Part shown: in pieces, positions 40,943-51,700 of the stretch
Numbering within the stretch: position 1 is the stretch's first letter
Layout of the letters: every line of letters begins with the position of its first letter
From: JANNBN01 sp031430595
GTDB lineage: Bacteria; Actinomycetota; Acidimicrobiia; Acidimicrobiales; JANYDT01
Length of the DNA: 64,000 nt
Reading direction: 5' to 3'
Assembly (NCBI GenBank): GCA_031430595.1
Contig: JANPBU010000013.1
Coordinates: 217,181-281,180 of the forward strand
Program-made: the position numbers and the translations under genes
The notes under the pieces: generated by a model
What the model was told of the DNA's origin: nothing
Database searches by the model: none
The model's input: only the letters and a program-made list of their open reading frames with translations

Positions 40943-43900
40943 TCAAAAGGTCGCCATCAGCGACCGAACTTCATCCGTCGGAACTTCCCAAAAGTCTCGA
41001 TCTCCAATCGTTCTGACGACAGTTTCAAAGGTCCCCGGTACAAAAAGCACCAATGACGCAAGATCCCCACGGTCACCGGAACTCGCTAGTCGGCCAACAG
41101 CGATTGCGCTGTCAACGATCTCGTTGTAGTCGAGTTTGATTCGCTTGCCGAGCCGCTCGCCACCCGATGCCTTGCGATGAAGCTGACAGATTCGAAGTGC
41201 TGTCGCAGGGCCCTCGTAACCAACGATTTCGATTAGTTCTTCTACGATGCGATCTCGGGAAAAGGATTCGATCGATGTTGTTGGGTGGGCCGGCCAGTTC
41301 TGATACTCAGATACCGAGGTTGGCCGAAGTTGCGTCGAGGGGCGTGACTCGGCTTGCGCCGTTTCCGTCGTTGCAACCGCCGCAGGCAATTGAACGGATT
41401 CCGTGTCGCAGGTCAATTCCTGAACAGAGGCCGCCAAACTTCTCGGCCAGAACGAAGTCCCCGACTCGGTTGCGGTTTCTCCGAACACTTTCGCCTGTTC
41501 CGGTCGATGATCAATTTGATTTGGGTACGAAAAATCAGTCAGAACGGTACTGTCCACTTCGTTTGGAAAATCAATCGGTGTCGGTTCGTTTACAAGCCCG
41601 TCCGCCCCCGATGGCATCGAAGGGATACTTAAAGCCGAGCGAATCCCAAGCTGTTCAAGGGCATCGAAAACAGGCCGCATAGCGACCGGCGCGTCCAACA
41701 AAAATGCTGACTCTCGCACACGAACGAAGGTCCAACCGCACCGCTCCAGTTGACGTTGCCTTGCGATGTCGCGAGCGACATCGATCGTCTCAGAGTGCCA
41801 ATGATCGCCATCACACTCGATCGCTAACTTCTTATGTGAACCTATGACTACCAAATCGATCGTGAAACTCGCGGCGGAGTATTGCGGGACAACGGTGAAG
41901 CCTTCTCGGACGAGCAAGTTGTGCACTCGCTGTTCGAATCTGGATTCGAACGGTGGAACGCGTTCGTCGTCTCTGACTTCTCTCCCGATAGCGCCTGGGA
42001 ACCCAGCACCTCGAGTGTTTCGCACGCGATAGGCGTATTCGAGAAGACGCCGTCGTAGGTCTTCAGGGTTCAGTAACGCAGCTAGATCAAGTGAATGAAC
42101 GACCCACAGTTGATCCTTCGCACGTGATGTGGCGACATTGTATCTCTGCACGTACTGCTTCGCAGTCAACGCCATTGAGCGTCGGTCTTCGTCTGAACTA
42201 GAAACCATGCTGAGAAAAATCACGTCTCGCTCAGAACCCTGGAAATCGGGCGGTTGACCAACTCGAAGTTCACGGCGTCGCCACTCGGCGGCGTCAATGC
42301 GTTCCCGCAGCTTCTGGTCAATCAACTTGACCTGGGCATCGCCGAGCAGTGAAATCACTCCGAAGGTCTTTCCGTCATAGCGTGCGTCAGCAAAGCATGA
42401 GACGATTCGATCCACGATCACCTCTGCTTCAGTCGGATTTCGTTTCGTGGTGACACCCTCGGTAACAGCTCCTCGCACATGAACCGTCATGATCGGATCA
42501 AGTGCTGACGAACCCGGTTCTCGAGTCGGAATTAGTCGAATTCCATCGGGCTCGTAGGCGATCTCATTCGAAAATCCGATGATGTCCGGAACGCAACGAC
42601 GGTGTTCGACAAGGGTGATCACATCGCCGAACCGCATTACGGCCTCGTCGAAAAGACTTCGGCCAGGATCCTTGAACGTGTCCTTGTAACGACTGTCGCC
42701 AAGGTGCTTTTCCGCTAAAGCCGAAACTGCGCTGACTTCAATCCCGATTGCACTCGGCGACACTTGCTTGTCGTCGCCGACAACCACCATCTTGGGCGCA
42801 AGATACTGAAGCATCAACGCGTCGAGGCCCGCTTGCGACGCCTCGTCGACGATAACTACATCGAAGCTGTTTTGCTCCATCGCGAGGGTTGATGCGATCC
42901 GATACATCGGCATAATCCACACCGGCACAGAGTCCCGACAGCGCTCAAGCGATCGTCTGATTCCGCCGCGTTGTTCTTCGGCGAGTTTTCCCGTGCCCTT
43001 ACCAAGCTTTCTGACCAACTGGACGTATTGCTGTAGGTAACTACGCCGAGAAGGAGTCAACCGATCGACAGCAGCCTCCCAAGCACGCAAAGCTGCAAGC
43101 TCACTAATTGTGGATCTGAGCTCCACCTCGACGCGTGAAGCCCTCTCTAGTAGCCCGCTCGACTCCTCGTTTGGGCGCTCAGCAAGGAAGGTTGCAAGCG
43201 CCGATCTATTCCAGCTCTCAACGAGCTTTTCCTCGATGCCGACCCACTTGCTGGATCCGGGGTCTGATTGAATCGCCAGCACAAGGTTGGGAACGCCACC
43301 GTAAAGTTGCGACCCCACCGAATCGAGCTGCATCCGCAGCAGCTCTCGATCAGCCGCTCGAATCAAACGACCGATCTCGTTCGTGGCTGTGACCACGTCT
43401 AGCAACTCGACCGCGCGGACCAACGATTCACACGAAGGCATCGCTCCCAACCCAGCAACCATGCGTTCGAGGTCGGACTTCGCCAAATCAAGTGTGGTCT
43501 TGGCTTTTGCGCTTTCTGAGGCGCTAGTCAGTCGACTCCATGTTGTCGAATCGATTGTTCCCAGGGTATTGACCGAAAGTGTCGCCAGGTGTGCGTCGAA
43601 CCCCTCGATCGCTTCGGCCAACGAAAGGCATTCATTTACGACACGGCGCTGGTCGTGCACCACTGCCAGCTGCAGATCCACTCCGCTTGACGGAATGACC
43701 GATTCGTCGGGCGAAGCGGTGCGGAGGCGCCGAATCACATCTAGCAAGCCGAGGTACGAAATTGCTTGGCGTATCGTCGTTGACGAGGCCGCCACTGCTC
43801 CGTTAACCCGGACACCTTCAAGAAACGGCAACGCGTTCTTCACGATCGAAGAAGTAAGCAGACCTACTTTCACTCCACCCGACTTGTCCGTCTTAACTTC

Positions 43901-46063
43901 TGAACCTTGTTCCACAGCTTGCAGCAGTACTTCGCCGATACTGCGCAATCTCGGCAATTCATCGCCGCCAACAGTTGTCGAACAGCTATCGCCACTTTGT
44001 GCTCGTAGCGAAACCGCTTGATCTGCGAGTCGATTCAACTGTGCGCCGCGTTCCCTCAGAAGCGTCGTCGTTCGCGCTGCCACTTCTCTCAGAGCGCTGG
44101 CAACCCACGCCTCCGGTCGGCGAGCAAGCTGGCCTCCAGCCGCCGTAATGGCCAAGAGTTGCTGATCGAAGCTTGCTTGGGTTTCAGAACTCGCAGATGA
44201 AAGCTTGGCACTAAGCACTGGATCCTGACTCCGATTCATAACAGCGCTTGCATCGATTGCGTGTTGGATCAGGCGCTGAACCTGCGTAACGTCAGGAATC
44301 GATTCGCGCTGCGGAAGTAGGCCCTCAAGAGCATCTGAGCGCGTTTCGTCTAATCGACGCAGTCCTGCGACATACTGACGAACCAAGTCACCGTCGGGCC
44401 CCTGCTGGTCGAATCTTCCAACGTCATCGAGGAGTCCGTCGAGTGGATCATCCCAGTTCATCAACTGTTCCACGAACCTTGGAAGAATGCCCGCCCCTAG
44501 AGGTGTCTGATGTATCCGTGTTTCGAACTCAACAACCTCCACAGCTCTGACTCGCAATTGCGTCATTTCACGACGTAGCGTCTGGACGCGAATCAACAGA
44601 CGCTCCTGCTCCGACCGGTTCTTCGCTGAATCAAACTCTGTTGCCTCTTGGTTCAGTCGGTTGACCGACTTCGTTAGAAGCGACATCTCGTCCTGACCCG
44701 AACTCAGCACTGCGACCGATAGCTCGCGTATCTCCTCCGGTAGCTTCAATCGAACTTCACGTAAGGCCTGCTCGCTTTCGGCCGTGATCAGCACCCGTTT
44801 GCCTTTGGCCAACAGGTGTGACACAAGCGCCGCAGTGGTGTGTGTCTTTCCGGTCCCCGGCGGACCCTGAACAAGGGTCAGCGGCCGTTGATCAACTCGA
44901 CGAATAACACGGAGTTGCGCGTCGTTCACGGGAAGCGGGAGCAGGACTTCGCCGTCTTGCTCAAATGCAGCACCATGGCGCTCGCCGACAAATGGACTAT
45001 CGACCACTTCCATTCGTGGAACGAGGTCTGGGTCCACGAGCGCTAGAACACCGTCTGGAACGGAGTCGGAAGTACGAAGCTGCTCGGCAATCTTTCCTAA
45101 CGCAGCGATCGACGCCGATCTCGAACGACGTCGAACGAACAAGACCGGACAAAATTCCGCGACCGGCCCATCACTCCGCCGAGCCACCGAAGCTGCATCC
45201 TCAGTGACGAATTGACCGTTCTGCACGGACCGAAAAGCCAGAGTGCGGAGCAGCGGCTCCAGCTTTTCGACACACAACGGATGAATCTCTTCAACTTCGT
45301 CGAGGGCTCGACGAAGCGTTACGAAAGCTTGGCCATCGCTAACCAATTCCGGCGGGAGTAAATCATCCTCAACCGCTGCCTCACCATCTATCCGGAAGAA
45401 AACGGCACCCGTTTGGTCATCGATATCCGAAGCAACAGGCCAAACCACAGCGCACCGATCGATCCCGTGTGTCGCCCAACGCGTTCGACCAACGCCGAGA
45501 GCCATCTCCCATTCCTGTGAACCGTTACTTGCCACGGATGCCATCTGCGCGAGGTCAGCATAAAGCCCTCGAACAGGGAGGTCCGCTCGCTCTTTAATAG
45601 CCCAGACCTCCCACTCTGCATGCCAACTGTCGAATTCAGACTCGACCCGTGCAAGCAATTCTGCACGTCGGTGGTTCTCTGATTCTTCTCGTTGCAAATC
45701 CTCCGCACGCCCCGACGACAACACTGGTCGCAAATCTGTCACAGCCAGTTCAAGCACCGCGTCCGCGTTCTCGACTACGCCGATTACGCGGTCGACAATC
45801 GTCGATGGCACTGCTGGTGGACGTTTTGGGACAAGCCTTTCAACCCGCAGGAAAGCAAGGTCAATTGGAGTCGTCTCGCTGACTTCAGGAAAGTGAATCG
45901 CACGGTGTACGGGCAACTCCTCCAACACGAAAAGGTTTCCACCCTGACTTCGATACTGAGCCATCGAGCGGGGTGAAGGGTTCCGGAGTCGTTGAACTTC
46001 GCGAAGAAACACGAACAACTCGGCTGCCTTCTCGGCATTGCTGCGAGACTCCATGTTGCTCAC
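40943..46063 (-). CDS. large SF1 helicase with Vsr-like (MTES_1575) nuclease domain
   Basis: The protein has 1706 residues from a GTG that overlaps the mod stop (GTGA); an ATG three codons later is possible. Upf1-like helicase: QGPPGTGKTHTTAALV (about residue 400), VIVDEASQAGLDALML (about 1070), VVGDDKQVSPS, FQGSERDVIFLS and NVATSRAKDQLWVV. At about 1365-1465, RFEQRVHNLLVREGF, FTIDLVVIG and LAIECDGDHWHS form a Vsr/DUF559-like nuclease with Asp and the E-C-D pair. A DUF3320-like helical tail ends it. It is coupled to a Type III R-M system and is probably part of the defence island. Confidence 0.88.
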   Translation of the reverse strand: MSNMESRSNAEKAAELFVFLREVQRLRNPSPRSMAQYRSQGGNLFVLEELPVHRAIHFPEVSETTPIDLAFLRVERLVPKRPPAVPSTIVDRVIGVVENADAVLELAVTDLRPVLSSGRAEDLQREESENHRRAELLARVESEFDSWHAEWEVWAIKERADLPVRGLYADLAQMASVASNGSQEWEMALGVGRTRWATHGIDRCAVVWPVASDIDDQTGAVFFRIDGEAAVEDDLLPPELVSDGQAFVTLRRALDEVEEIHPLCVEKLEPLLRTLAFRSVQNGQFVTEDAASVARRSDGPVAEFCPVLFVRRRSRSASIAALGKIAEQLRTSDSVPDGVLALVDPDLVPRMEVVDSPFVGERHGAAFEQDGEVLLPLPVNDAQLRVIRRVDQRPLTLVQGPPGTGKTHTTAALVSHLLAKGKRVLITAESEQALREVRLKLPEEIRELSVAVLSSGQDEMSLLTKSVNRLNQEATEFDSAKNRSEQERLLIRVQTLRREMTQLRVRAVEVVEFETRIHQTPLGAGILPRFVEQLMNWDDPLDGLLDDVGRFDQQGPDGDLVRQYVAGLRRLDETRSDALEGLLPQRESIPDVTQVQRLIQHAIDASAVMNRSQDPVLSAKLSSASSETQASFDQQLLAITAAGGQLARRPEAWVASALREVAARTTTLLRERGAQLNRLADQAVSLRAQSGDSCSTTVGGDELPRLRSIGEVLLQAVEQGSEVKTDKSGGVKVGLLTSSIVKNALPFLEGVRVNGAVAASSTTIRQAISYLGLLDVIRRLRTASPDESVIPSSGVDLQLAVVHDQRRVVNECLSLAEAIEGFDAHLATLSVNTLGTIDSTTWSRLTSASESAKAKTTLDLAKSDLERMVAGLGAMPSCESLVRAVELLDVVTATNEIGRLIRAADRELLRMQLDSVGSQLYGGVPNLVLAIQSDPGSSKWVGIEEKLVESWNRSALATFLAERPNEESSGLLERASRVEVELRSTISELAALRAWEAAVDRLTPSRRSYLQQYVQLVRKLGKGTGKLAEEQRGGIRRSLERCRDSVPVWIMPMYRIASTLAMEQNSFDVVIVDEASQAGLDALMLQYLAPKMVVVGDDKQVSPSAIGIEVSAVSALAEKHLGDSRYKDTFKDPGRSLFDEAVMRFGDVITLVEHRRCVPDIIGFSNEIAYEPDGIRLIPTREPGSSALDPIMTVHVRGAVTEGVTTKRNPTEAEVIVDRIVSCFADARYDGKTFGVISLLGDAQVKLIDQKLRERIDAAEWRRRELRVGQPPDFQGSERDVIFLSMVSSSDEDRRSMALTAKQYVQRYNVATSRAKDQLWVVHSLDLAALLNPEDLRRRLLEYAYRVRNTRGAGFPGAIGREVRDDERVPPFESRFEQRVHNLLVREGFTVVPQYSAASFTIDLVVIGSHKKLAIECDGDHWHSETIDVARDIARQRQLERCGWTFVRVRESAFLLDAPVAMRPVFDALEQLGIRSALSIPSMPSGADGLVNEPTPIDFPNEVDSTVLTDFSYPNQIDHRPEQAKVFGETATESGTSFWPRSLAASVQELTCDTESVQLPAAVATTETAQAESRPSTQLRPTSVSEYQNWPAHPTTSIESFSRDRIVEELIEIVGYEGPATALRICQLHRKASGGERLGKRIKLDYNEIVDSAIAVGRLASSGDRGDLASLVLFVPGTFETVVRTIGDRDFWEVPTDEVRSLMATF

Positions 46064-48747
46064 GCGACGTCGAAAACTTGCATGACTTCGTCGCCATAAT
46101 CATTGATGACTTTGACAGCGATCTTGCCGGTTTCCGGTGCCGGGAATGGGCGACTGGTTGTGCTGTAAAGGGTCGCCCATGCATCTTCGTCGATCTCGGC
46201 TTTCAGGGACTTCTTTAAGCGCGCATAGGGGTCGTTCCCGCCGGTGAAATAACAGTGACGGACGAAGAACGACTCACCGTTGTAGTTCGTATCGATCATC
46301 CACAAGGCGATCAGATCTGTGTCGCTGCTGCGGACGACACCGGTGCTTGGGTCGTAGACATCGACGCCGTTGATCTTAACGACGACCTCATTGGCACTCG
46401 TGCGGCTGATCTCGATATCCGGTTCGCCGAACACCGTAAAGAGGTTGCCCGAACCCGTCTTCTTGAGCTCCTCGCCCATCAACAAGTCGCTATTCATTCG
46501 AACCAGCAAGGTCGGAATACGCCCCCACTGGCGCTGTCCAGCTACCGCAGCGAACTCCTTATCGGAGGCAAGGTAAGTGTCGGCAGCATCTATTGACTTG
46601 GGGTCAAAGGAAAAACCCAGTACACAAAGGAGATCAATTTCCGGGTCCGCAAAAGACTGTCGCGCGCACTCTTTGATGAACTTTGAACTGACCGTGCCGT
46701 ATTGCGGACCCACCGCAATCGCAACGCGCTTCGGTGCCCCCTCGGGTGCATCGGACCGGATCCCAATCGCTTGAATGTGGGTTCCTGCATAGGCTTCGAT
46801 CGATTCGAATAGCAGGCGCTCGTTCTTGCGACCGTTTTGCACGCCAGCCTTGGCAAGGTTGTCGAGAATCGTTTGCTCAAATGGAACAGGTGGCACGTCT
46901 TCAATCTGGACACGAATCGTCTCTTCGGGAATCGCACCCGAAAATGCGAGCGATCGGTGGGGAGACAGGCTTTCAACAGTAAATGGCCCGGACACCCGAA
47001 CCTTCGTCTTGTCTTCATAGGGTCGGTCATAGAGCAACTCAAAACCGGCATGTTTTTGGATCGCAATATCGATTTCGTCCCGGGACATGCCCTCCCGAAT
47101 ATCGGGGTTCTTCGCAATGTCTCCCAACTTGATGTGTGGGATCCGCTCGTAGACAAACCCGTGACGGATGTCGTAGGTCGGTTGAGAGTTTGGAATTGGT
47201 CTCGACGCAAGCTTCTGCTCCTTTTGGCGACCGTCCGGTGTGTCTGAAAGCAAGTAGTAAGGAAACCTGCTACCCATGAGTCGCTGCCTGGCCAAAGCAA
47301 GTGCAACGCGTGACGTGTCAATTGTGATCCACCTGCGACCCCATTGCTCACCAACATACGCAGTTGTACCCGAACCACAGGTCGGATCGACTACGAGGTC
47401 GCCCGGGTCGGAGCACATAAGCATGCACCGCTCAATCACCTTTGTATTAGTTTGAACTACGTAGACCTTGCCTGACATAAAACTGCTCACGGTGTCAGTC
47501 CACACGTTTGTATAGCGAATTGCCGGAAAGTCGGAAAGATAACGGACGTATCCGAGCCGAGAGGATGTTGCCTCGACCCTGCGAGCCCACAGAAGGCGCT
47601 TCATACCTTCCTCACTTGTCTTCCAGACTGCTGTTCCGGGTACATGAGTGCGTCCATCAAGGGTAACTGGATACCGCGTTTTGTCTACCCCACTAGCCGA
47701 AGTCAGATTATCCAAAGCGTAGATACGTTCAGTTTCCTGAATACTCCCCGATCGCTCAGCTTCGGAAGCAGATCTGCGGCTTCCATCTCGTAGCTCAATC
47801 CGATTGTAAGCAGTTGGAACAAACGAGCCGAAACCTTTCGCCAAGAGTAGTTCTCGATACTTGACGGAGTTGAGGTTCTTTGCATACCAAACGACATGGT
47901 CGGCAACGCTTGACAGTGTCGAAGTGGATCCGCTTGGACTGCCCGCACCAGACGTTTTCTGTGTGACAATTTGGACTACGAAATTTTCGCTACCAAATAC
48001 CTCGTCCATGAGCGACCGAACCAGATGCAGGTTTTCATCTCCGATCTGGACAAAACAACTACCACTCTCGTTGAGTAGGTCTCGAGCGCAAACAAGCCGG
48101 TCCCGAAGGTAGGCGAGATACGAGTGAATACCAAGTTCCCAAGTATCACGAAAAGCTTTTATCTGCTCGGCTTCGAAGGAACGGTCTGCGCGCACCCCAT
48201 CGGCAACCTTCGGTTTACCGACTCTGGCCTGCCAATTGGAACCAAACTTGATGCCGTAGGGCGGGTCTAGATAGACCATCTGTACTTTGCCTCGCAGGCT
48301 CTCGCGCTCTGCGAGCGAAGCCATCACTTGCAGCGAGTCACCGAGAATCATGCGGTTCGACCAGTTGGCATCGTGCTTGTAGAAGTCGACGATGTCTAAC
48401 TCATCGAGACCATCGAACGAGTCAAACAGCGTTAGCTCGGGTTCATCTACAGGCTTGGTTGCCGTTGCTCGAAGGTTCTCGATAAGTACGCGTGGGTCGA
48501 TTTTTTCTTGGATGTAGATCGGGGGGACGTCGACCTCGAGCTCGCGTCGATCGGCGTCATCCTTTCCCTTCCACACCAGCTGCGGGTCGAGTGAAGGATC
48601 GCGCGCGTACAGCAGTTTTCCAACAGTCTCAGCTTCAGGATCTAAGAAGTCCTGTGCGTCGGCCGTTGGAATATTCGTTCGCTTATCGTTATGGACGATC
48701 GCCTCGATATCCACTGGACGGCTCGGCTGTGTCTTCTTCGTTGCCAT
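46060..48747 (-). CDS. Type III DNA methyltransferase (Mod)
   Basis: The protein has 895 residues. The catalytic motif IV DPPY (MVYLDPPYGIKFG, about residue 160) precedes the SAM-binding motif I DPTCGSGTTAYVG (about 450), the order of beta-class amino-methyltransferases, so it methylates adenine N6. The large stretch between and after them would hold the target-recognition domain. It is longer than EcoP15I Mod. It starts 26 bp after res ends and overlaps the helicase by 4 bp, so res, mod and helicase are one operon. Confidence 0.92.
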   Translation of the reverse strand: MATKKTQPSRPVDIEAIVHNDKRTNIPTADAQDFLDPEAETVGKLLYARDPSLDPQLVWKGKDDADRRELEVDVPPIYIQEKIDPRVLIENLRATATKPVDEPELTLFDSFDGLDELDIVDFYKHDANWSNRMILGDSLQVMASLAERESLRGKVQMVYLDPPYGIKFGSNWQARVGKPKVADGVRADRSFEAEQIKAFRDTWELGIHSYLAYLRDRLVCARDLLNESGSCFVQIGDENLHLVRSLMDEVFGSENFVVQIVTQKTSGAGSPSGSTSTLSSVADHVVWYAKNLNSVKYRELLLAKGFGSFVPTAYNRIELRDGSRRSASEAERSGSIQETERIYALDNLTSASGVDKTRYPVTLDGRTHVPGTAVWKTSEEGMKRLLWARRVEATSSRLGYVRYLSDFPAIRYTNVWTDTVSSFMSGKVYVVQTNTKVIERCMLMCSDPGDLVVDPTCGSGTTAYVGEQWGRRWITIDTSRVALALARQRLMGSRFPYYLLSDTPDGRQKEQKLASRPIPNSQPTYDIRHGFVYERIPHIKLGDIAKNPDIREGMSRDEIDIAIQKHAGFELLYDRPYEDKTKVRVSGPFTVESLSPHRSLAFSGAIPEETIRVQIEDVPPVPFEQTILDNLAKAGVQNGRKNERLLFESIEAYAGTHIQAIGIRSDAPEGAPKRVAIAVGPQYGTVSSKFIKECARQSFADPEIDLLCVLGFSFDPKSIDAADTYLASDKEFAAVAGQRQWGRIPTLLVRMNSDLLMGEELKKTGSGNLFTVFGEPDIEISRTSANEVVVKINGVDVYDPSTGVVRSSDTDLIALWMIDTNYNGESFFVRHCYFTGGNDPYARLKKSLKAEIDEDAWATLYSTTSRPFPAPETGKIAVKVINDYGDEVMQVFDVA

Positions 48748-48773
48748 GTTGTCTCGTCGTCGATTCGTTCGTG

Positions 48774-51700
48774 TTAGTCGTTTGCAGCGTCTGCGGTTAC
48801 GAGTTCGTCGTGCAGCCCGGTGATCGGCCCGTCTGAATACAAGTTCTCTATCGCCTGCTGAAGGTGATAGCCAACGGTCTTCATGTCATTGACCTCCGTG
48901 TAGCCCCAGCGCCCCCAGCCTCCGTGATTGTTCACGGCCGCGCACCAGTGAACCCGTGTCGCTTCCGCCTTCGCTTTTGACAGCGCAGCGTTTTTAAACG
49001 ATCCCGAAACCTCAACGATAAGTGTGCGAACGACATCACCTTCGTGTCGCGGCTTGAGGCGGACCAGAAAGTCTGGAACGTACTGATGACTCTGGCCGGC
49101 GTGGACATAAGGAACAGTGAAGCCAAGATGGTCATTCTTCACATACGCATCAACCGACTCGTTTTTTTCAAGTAAGTCAACCATTCGTTCCTCCCACGTA
49201 TTGCCCTTGATTCCATCGAGCACCACATGGTTCACGTGCGACTTCGTGATCTCAACGCTGGTAACTACGACCTTGCGACTGTAGAAAGATACGTCGGCTG
49301 TAGAGCCGGCGTTATCGAAGCGACGAAGGATCGGAAGCAGCACTTCGCGTTCGTTACCTTGTTGACGTAGTACCGAAGTGAAAACGGTTTCCGCAGCCTT
49401 GTTACGGCCCTCGGCCAGTAACAAAAATCCGGCAGTACACCCAGGCTCATAGGTGACACAACGGTCGAGCCACTTCTTCGTCAACGAAACCACCTGAGGA
49501 AACAACCACGGCTTTTGATCGCCGCCAAGTCCCGTGAAACGAGTTCGAACGAGAGTGTCCGCAATTTCGAACGCAATCCGTTGCGGGCGAGCATTACGAA
49601 CGTCCTCGAGTTCGTGCACTGCCGACTGCCCGACTATTCCTTCAGACTGCGTCCACAACGCGATCGTCTCATTATCGACATGAAGCCGAGCTTCGGCTTC
49701 ATCGAAATCATCAAAGAACCCCGCATCGGGGACCTCCACACGGTATTGCTCGACTTTGGGGAACAAGATTGCGAGATGGTCGCGCTCCTCAAGTGCACGC
49801 ACGTGAATCGCCGGAACCTTGGGCTTGTCGGGACCCACTGGACGATCCGTCGAAATAAAATTGAAAGGAACGCCGTAGACGTCGGCATACTCGGGTTCGA
49901 ACATGCCGGTTACCTCGTCGATTGCGTAGCTACGGCGCCGGAGGCCCCGCCCAACAACCTGTTCGCACAACAACTGGCTTCCAAACCGGCGTATACCAAG
50001 GATGTGAGTCACCGTGTTGGCATCCCAACCTTCTGTGAGCATCGACACCGATACGACACAACGAACCGCCTCGCCAAGCTTTCCCTTCTTGCCCACGGTG
50101 TTCATAACTTCTCGGAGAAGGTCTTCGTCGGTGATTTTGTCAACATCAGCACCGGGAAAACGGATGCGGTAGTCGGCTTTAAACGCATCGATCTCCTTCG
50201 ACGCTGCTGTTTTGAAGTTGTCGTCCATTGCTTTGCCCGATTCGAGCTGCACCGAATCGACGATGATCGTGTTCGGCCTTCGCAGCCACACGGCACGGTC
50301 GACATCAACGTTTGAAAAAAGGTTGAGTTTTCCTGGTCGTAGGCGGACTGTGTCGTCGGGTTGCTGAACTTCCGTCCCCGCCATCCAATCGAACACCAGC
50401 TTCGATACGACAGTGTTTGGGCACACAACTATGAACACCGGTGGCGGTTCACCGAGTTCCTCAAGGCTGTCTTGCCATCGCCCCCACGCAGCCTCATAGC
50501 TTCTGTACAAACTCATAAGCGCGCCTTCGAGTTCGGCAGGGATCGCCCACTCGATTTGGTTTTCGTCACCCTTCGTCTTCGCGTGGCGTTTCGGAAGCTT
50601 TGTACCGACTTGATCCCAAAGATGAAGGTACGTCACTTGCTTCCCCGACGCATCGTCATCGACCGGGATACGGGGAACTTTAACGATGCCCGATTCGATT
50701 GCGTCCATTAGCGAAAAGTCACTCACGACCCAAGGAAATATGAACCCCTCGTTATAGCCAGAACCCTTCAGGTAGAAAGGTGTAGCGCTGAGGTCGAAAA
50801 TCGTCTTTATGCCTACTTTTTTGCGAATGGCCCGCAATCCTCGAAACCACACTCGAGCGCCCTCGTTGCGTTCTTTCGCTTCTTTCTTCGATTCGGAATC
50901 GAGTTCCTCGTCTTCTTCGAGCGGTTTGTCCTGATAGCAATGATGCGCCTCGTCGTTGAGAACAACAATCTCGCCAGTACCACGACCTCCGAAATCGCGG
51001 AGGACTCGCGAAACCACCTGATCCGGTGTCTCCGTGAAAGAAATATTTGACTTGTCGCCCTTGAGAATCTGCTTTGTAACTTTGCTGACGCCCTGGAACT
51101 CTTTACCTTCACGTGGAAGAAAGGCGTGGTAGTTCGTGATGATTAACTCGGCCTGCAAGACCGCTGACCAGAGATCCGTGGGCACCAGGTCACGCTCGCG
51201 GTAGTAGTTCCCCTCGTCTGCAGGCTCCAAAACCCGGAGCCTGTCGCGAATAGTGATTCCGGGTGTGACGATCAAAAATCGTTTTGCGAAACGAGCATCC
51301 CTCGGGAGGAAAACTTTGTTGACGGCCTGCCACGCAATCAGCATTGCCATCACCACCGTCTTGCCCGAGCCGGTCGCCATCTTTAGTCCGACGCGAGGCA
51401 ATTTTTCGTTGTGGAGCCGATTCTCGCTTTCGAGACGCGTCCGGTAGTCGGCCGTACCGTGCCGACCTGCGACCTCGCTTATGAAGATCGCCGTTTCTGC
51501 AGCCTCGCGCTGGCAGAACAGCACCTTGTTGTCACGGCTCTCGTCGGACCAATGCAACAACAGTTTCCGGGTATACGGAGTAACGCCCGGGTAGTTGTTC
51601 GAACGCCACCGTTCTACCTCCCGCCGCACGTCATTAATGAGGGTGTTGATTTCGCGGCGCTCACCGGTGGCATCGAAGTCGAGCGCCTCTTGGGTCGTTT

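Noticed and set aside
41167..41682. Plus-strand frames inside the large helicase
   Set aside because: The minus-strand frame has full helicase and nuclease motifs; the plus frames are shadows.
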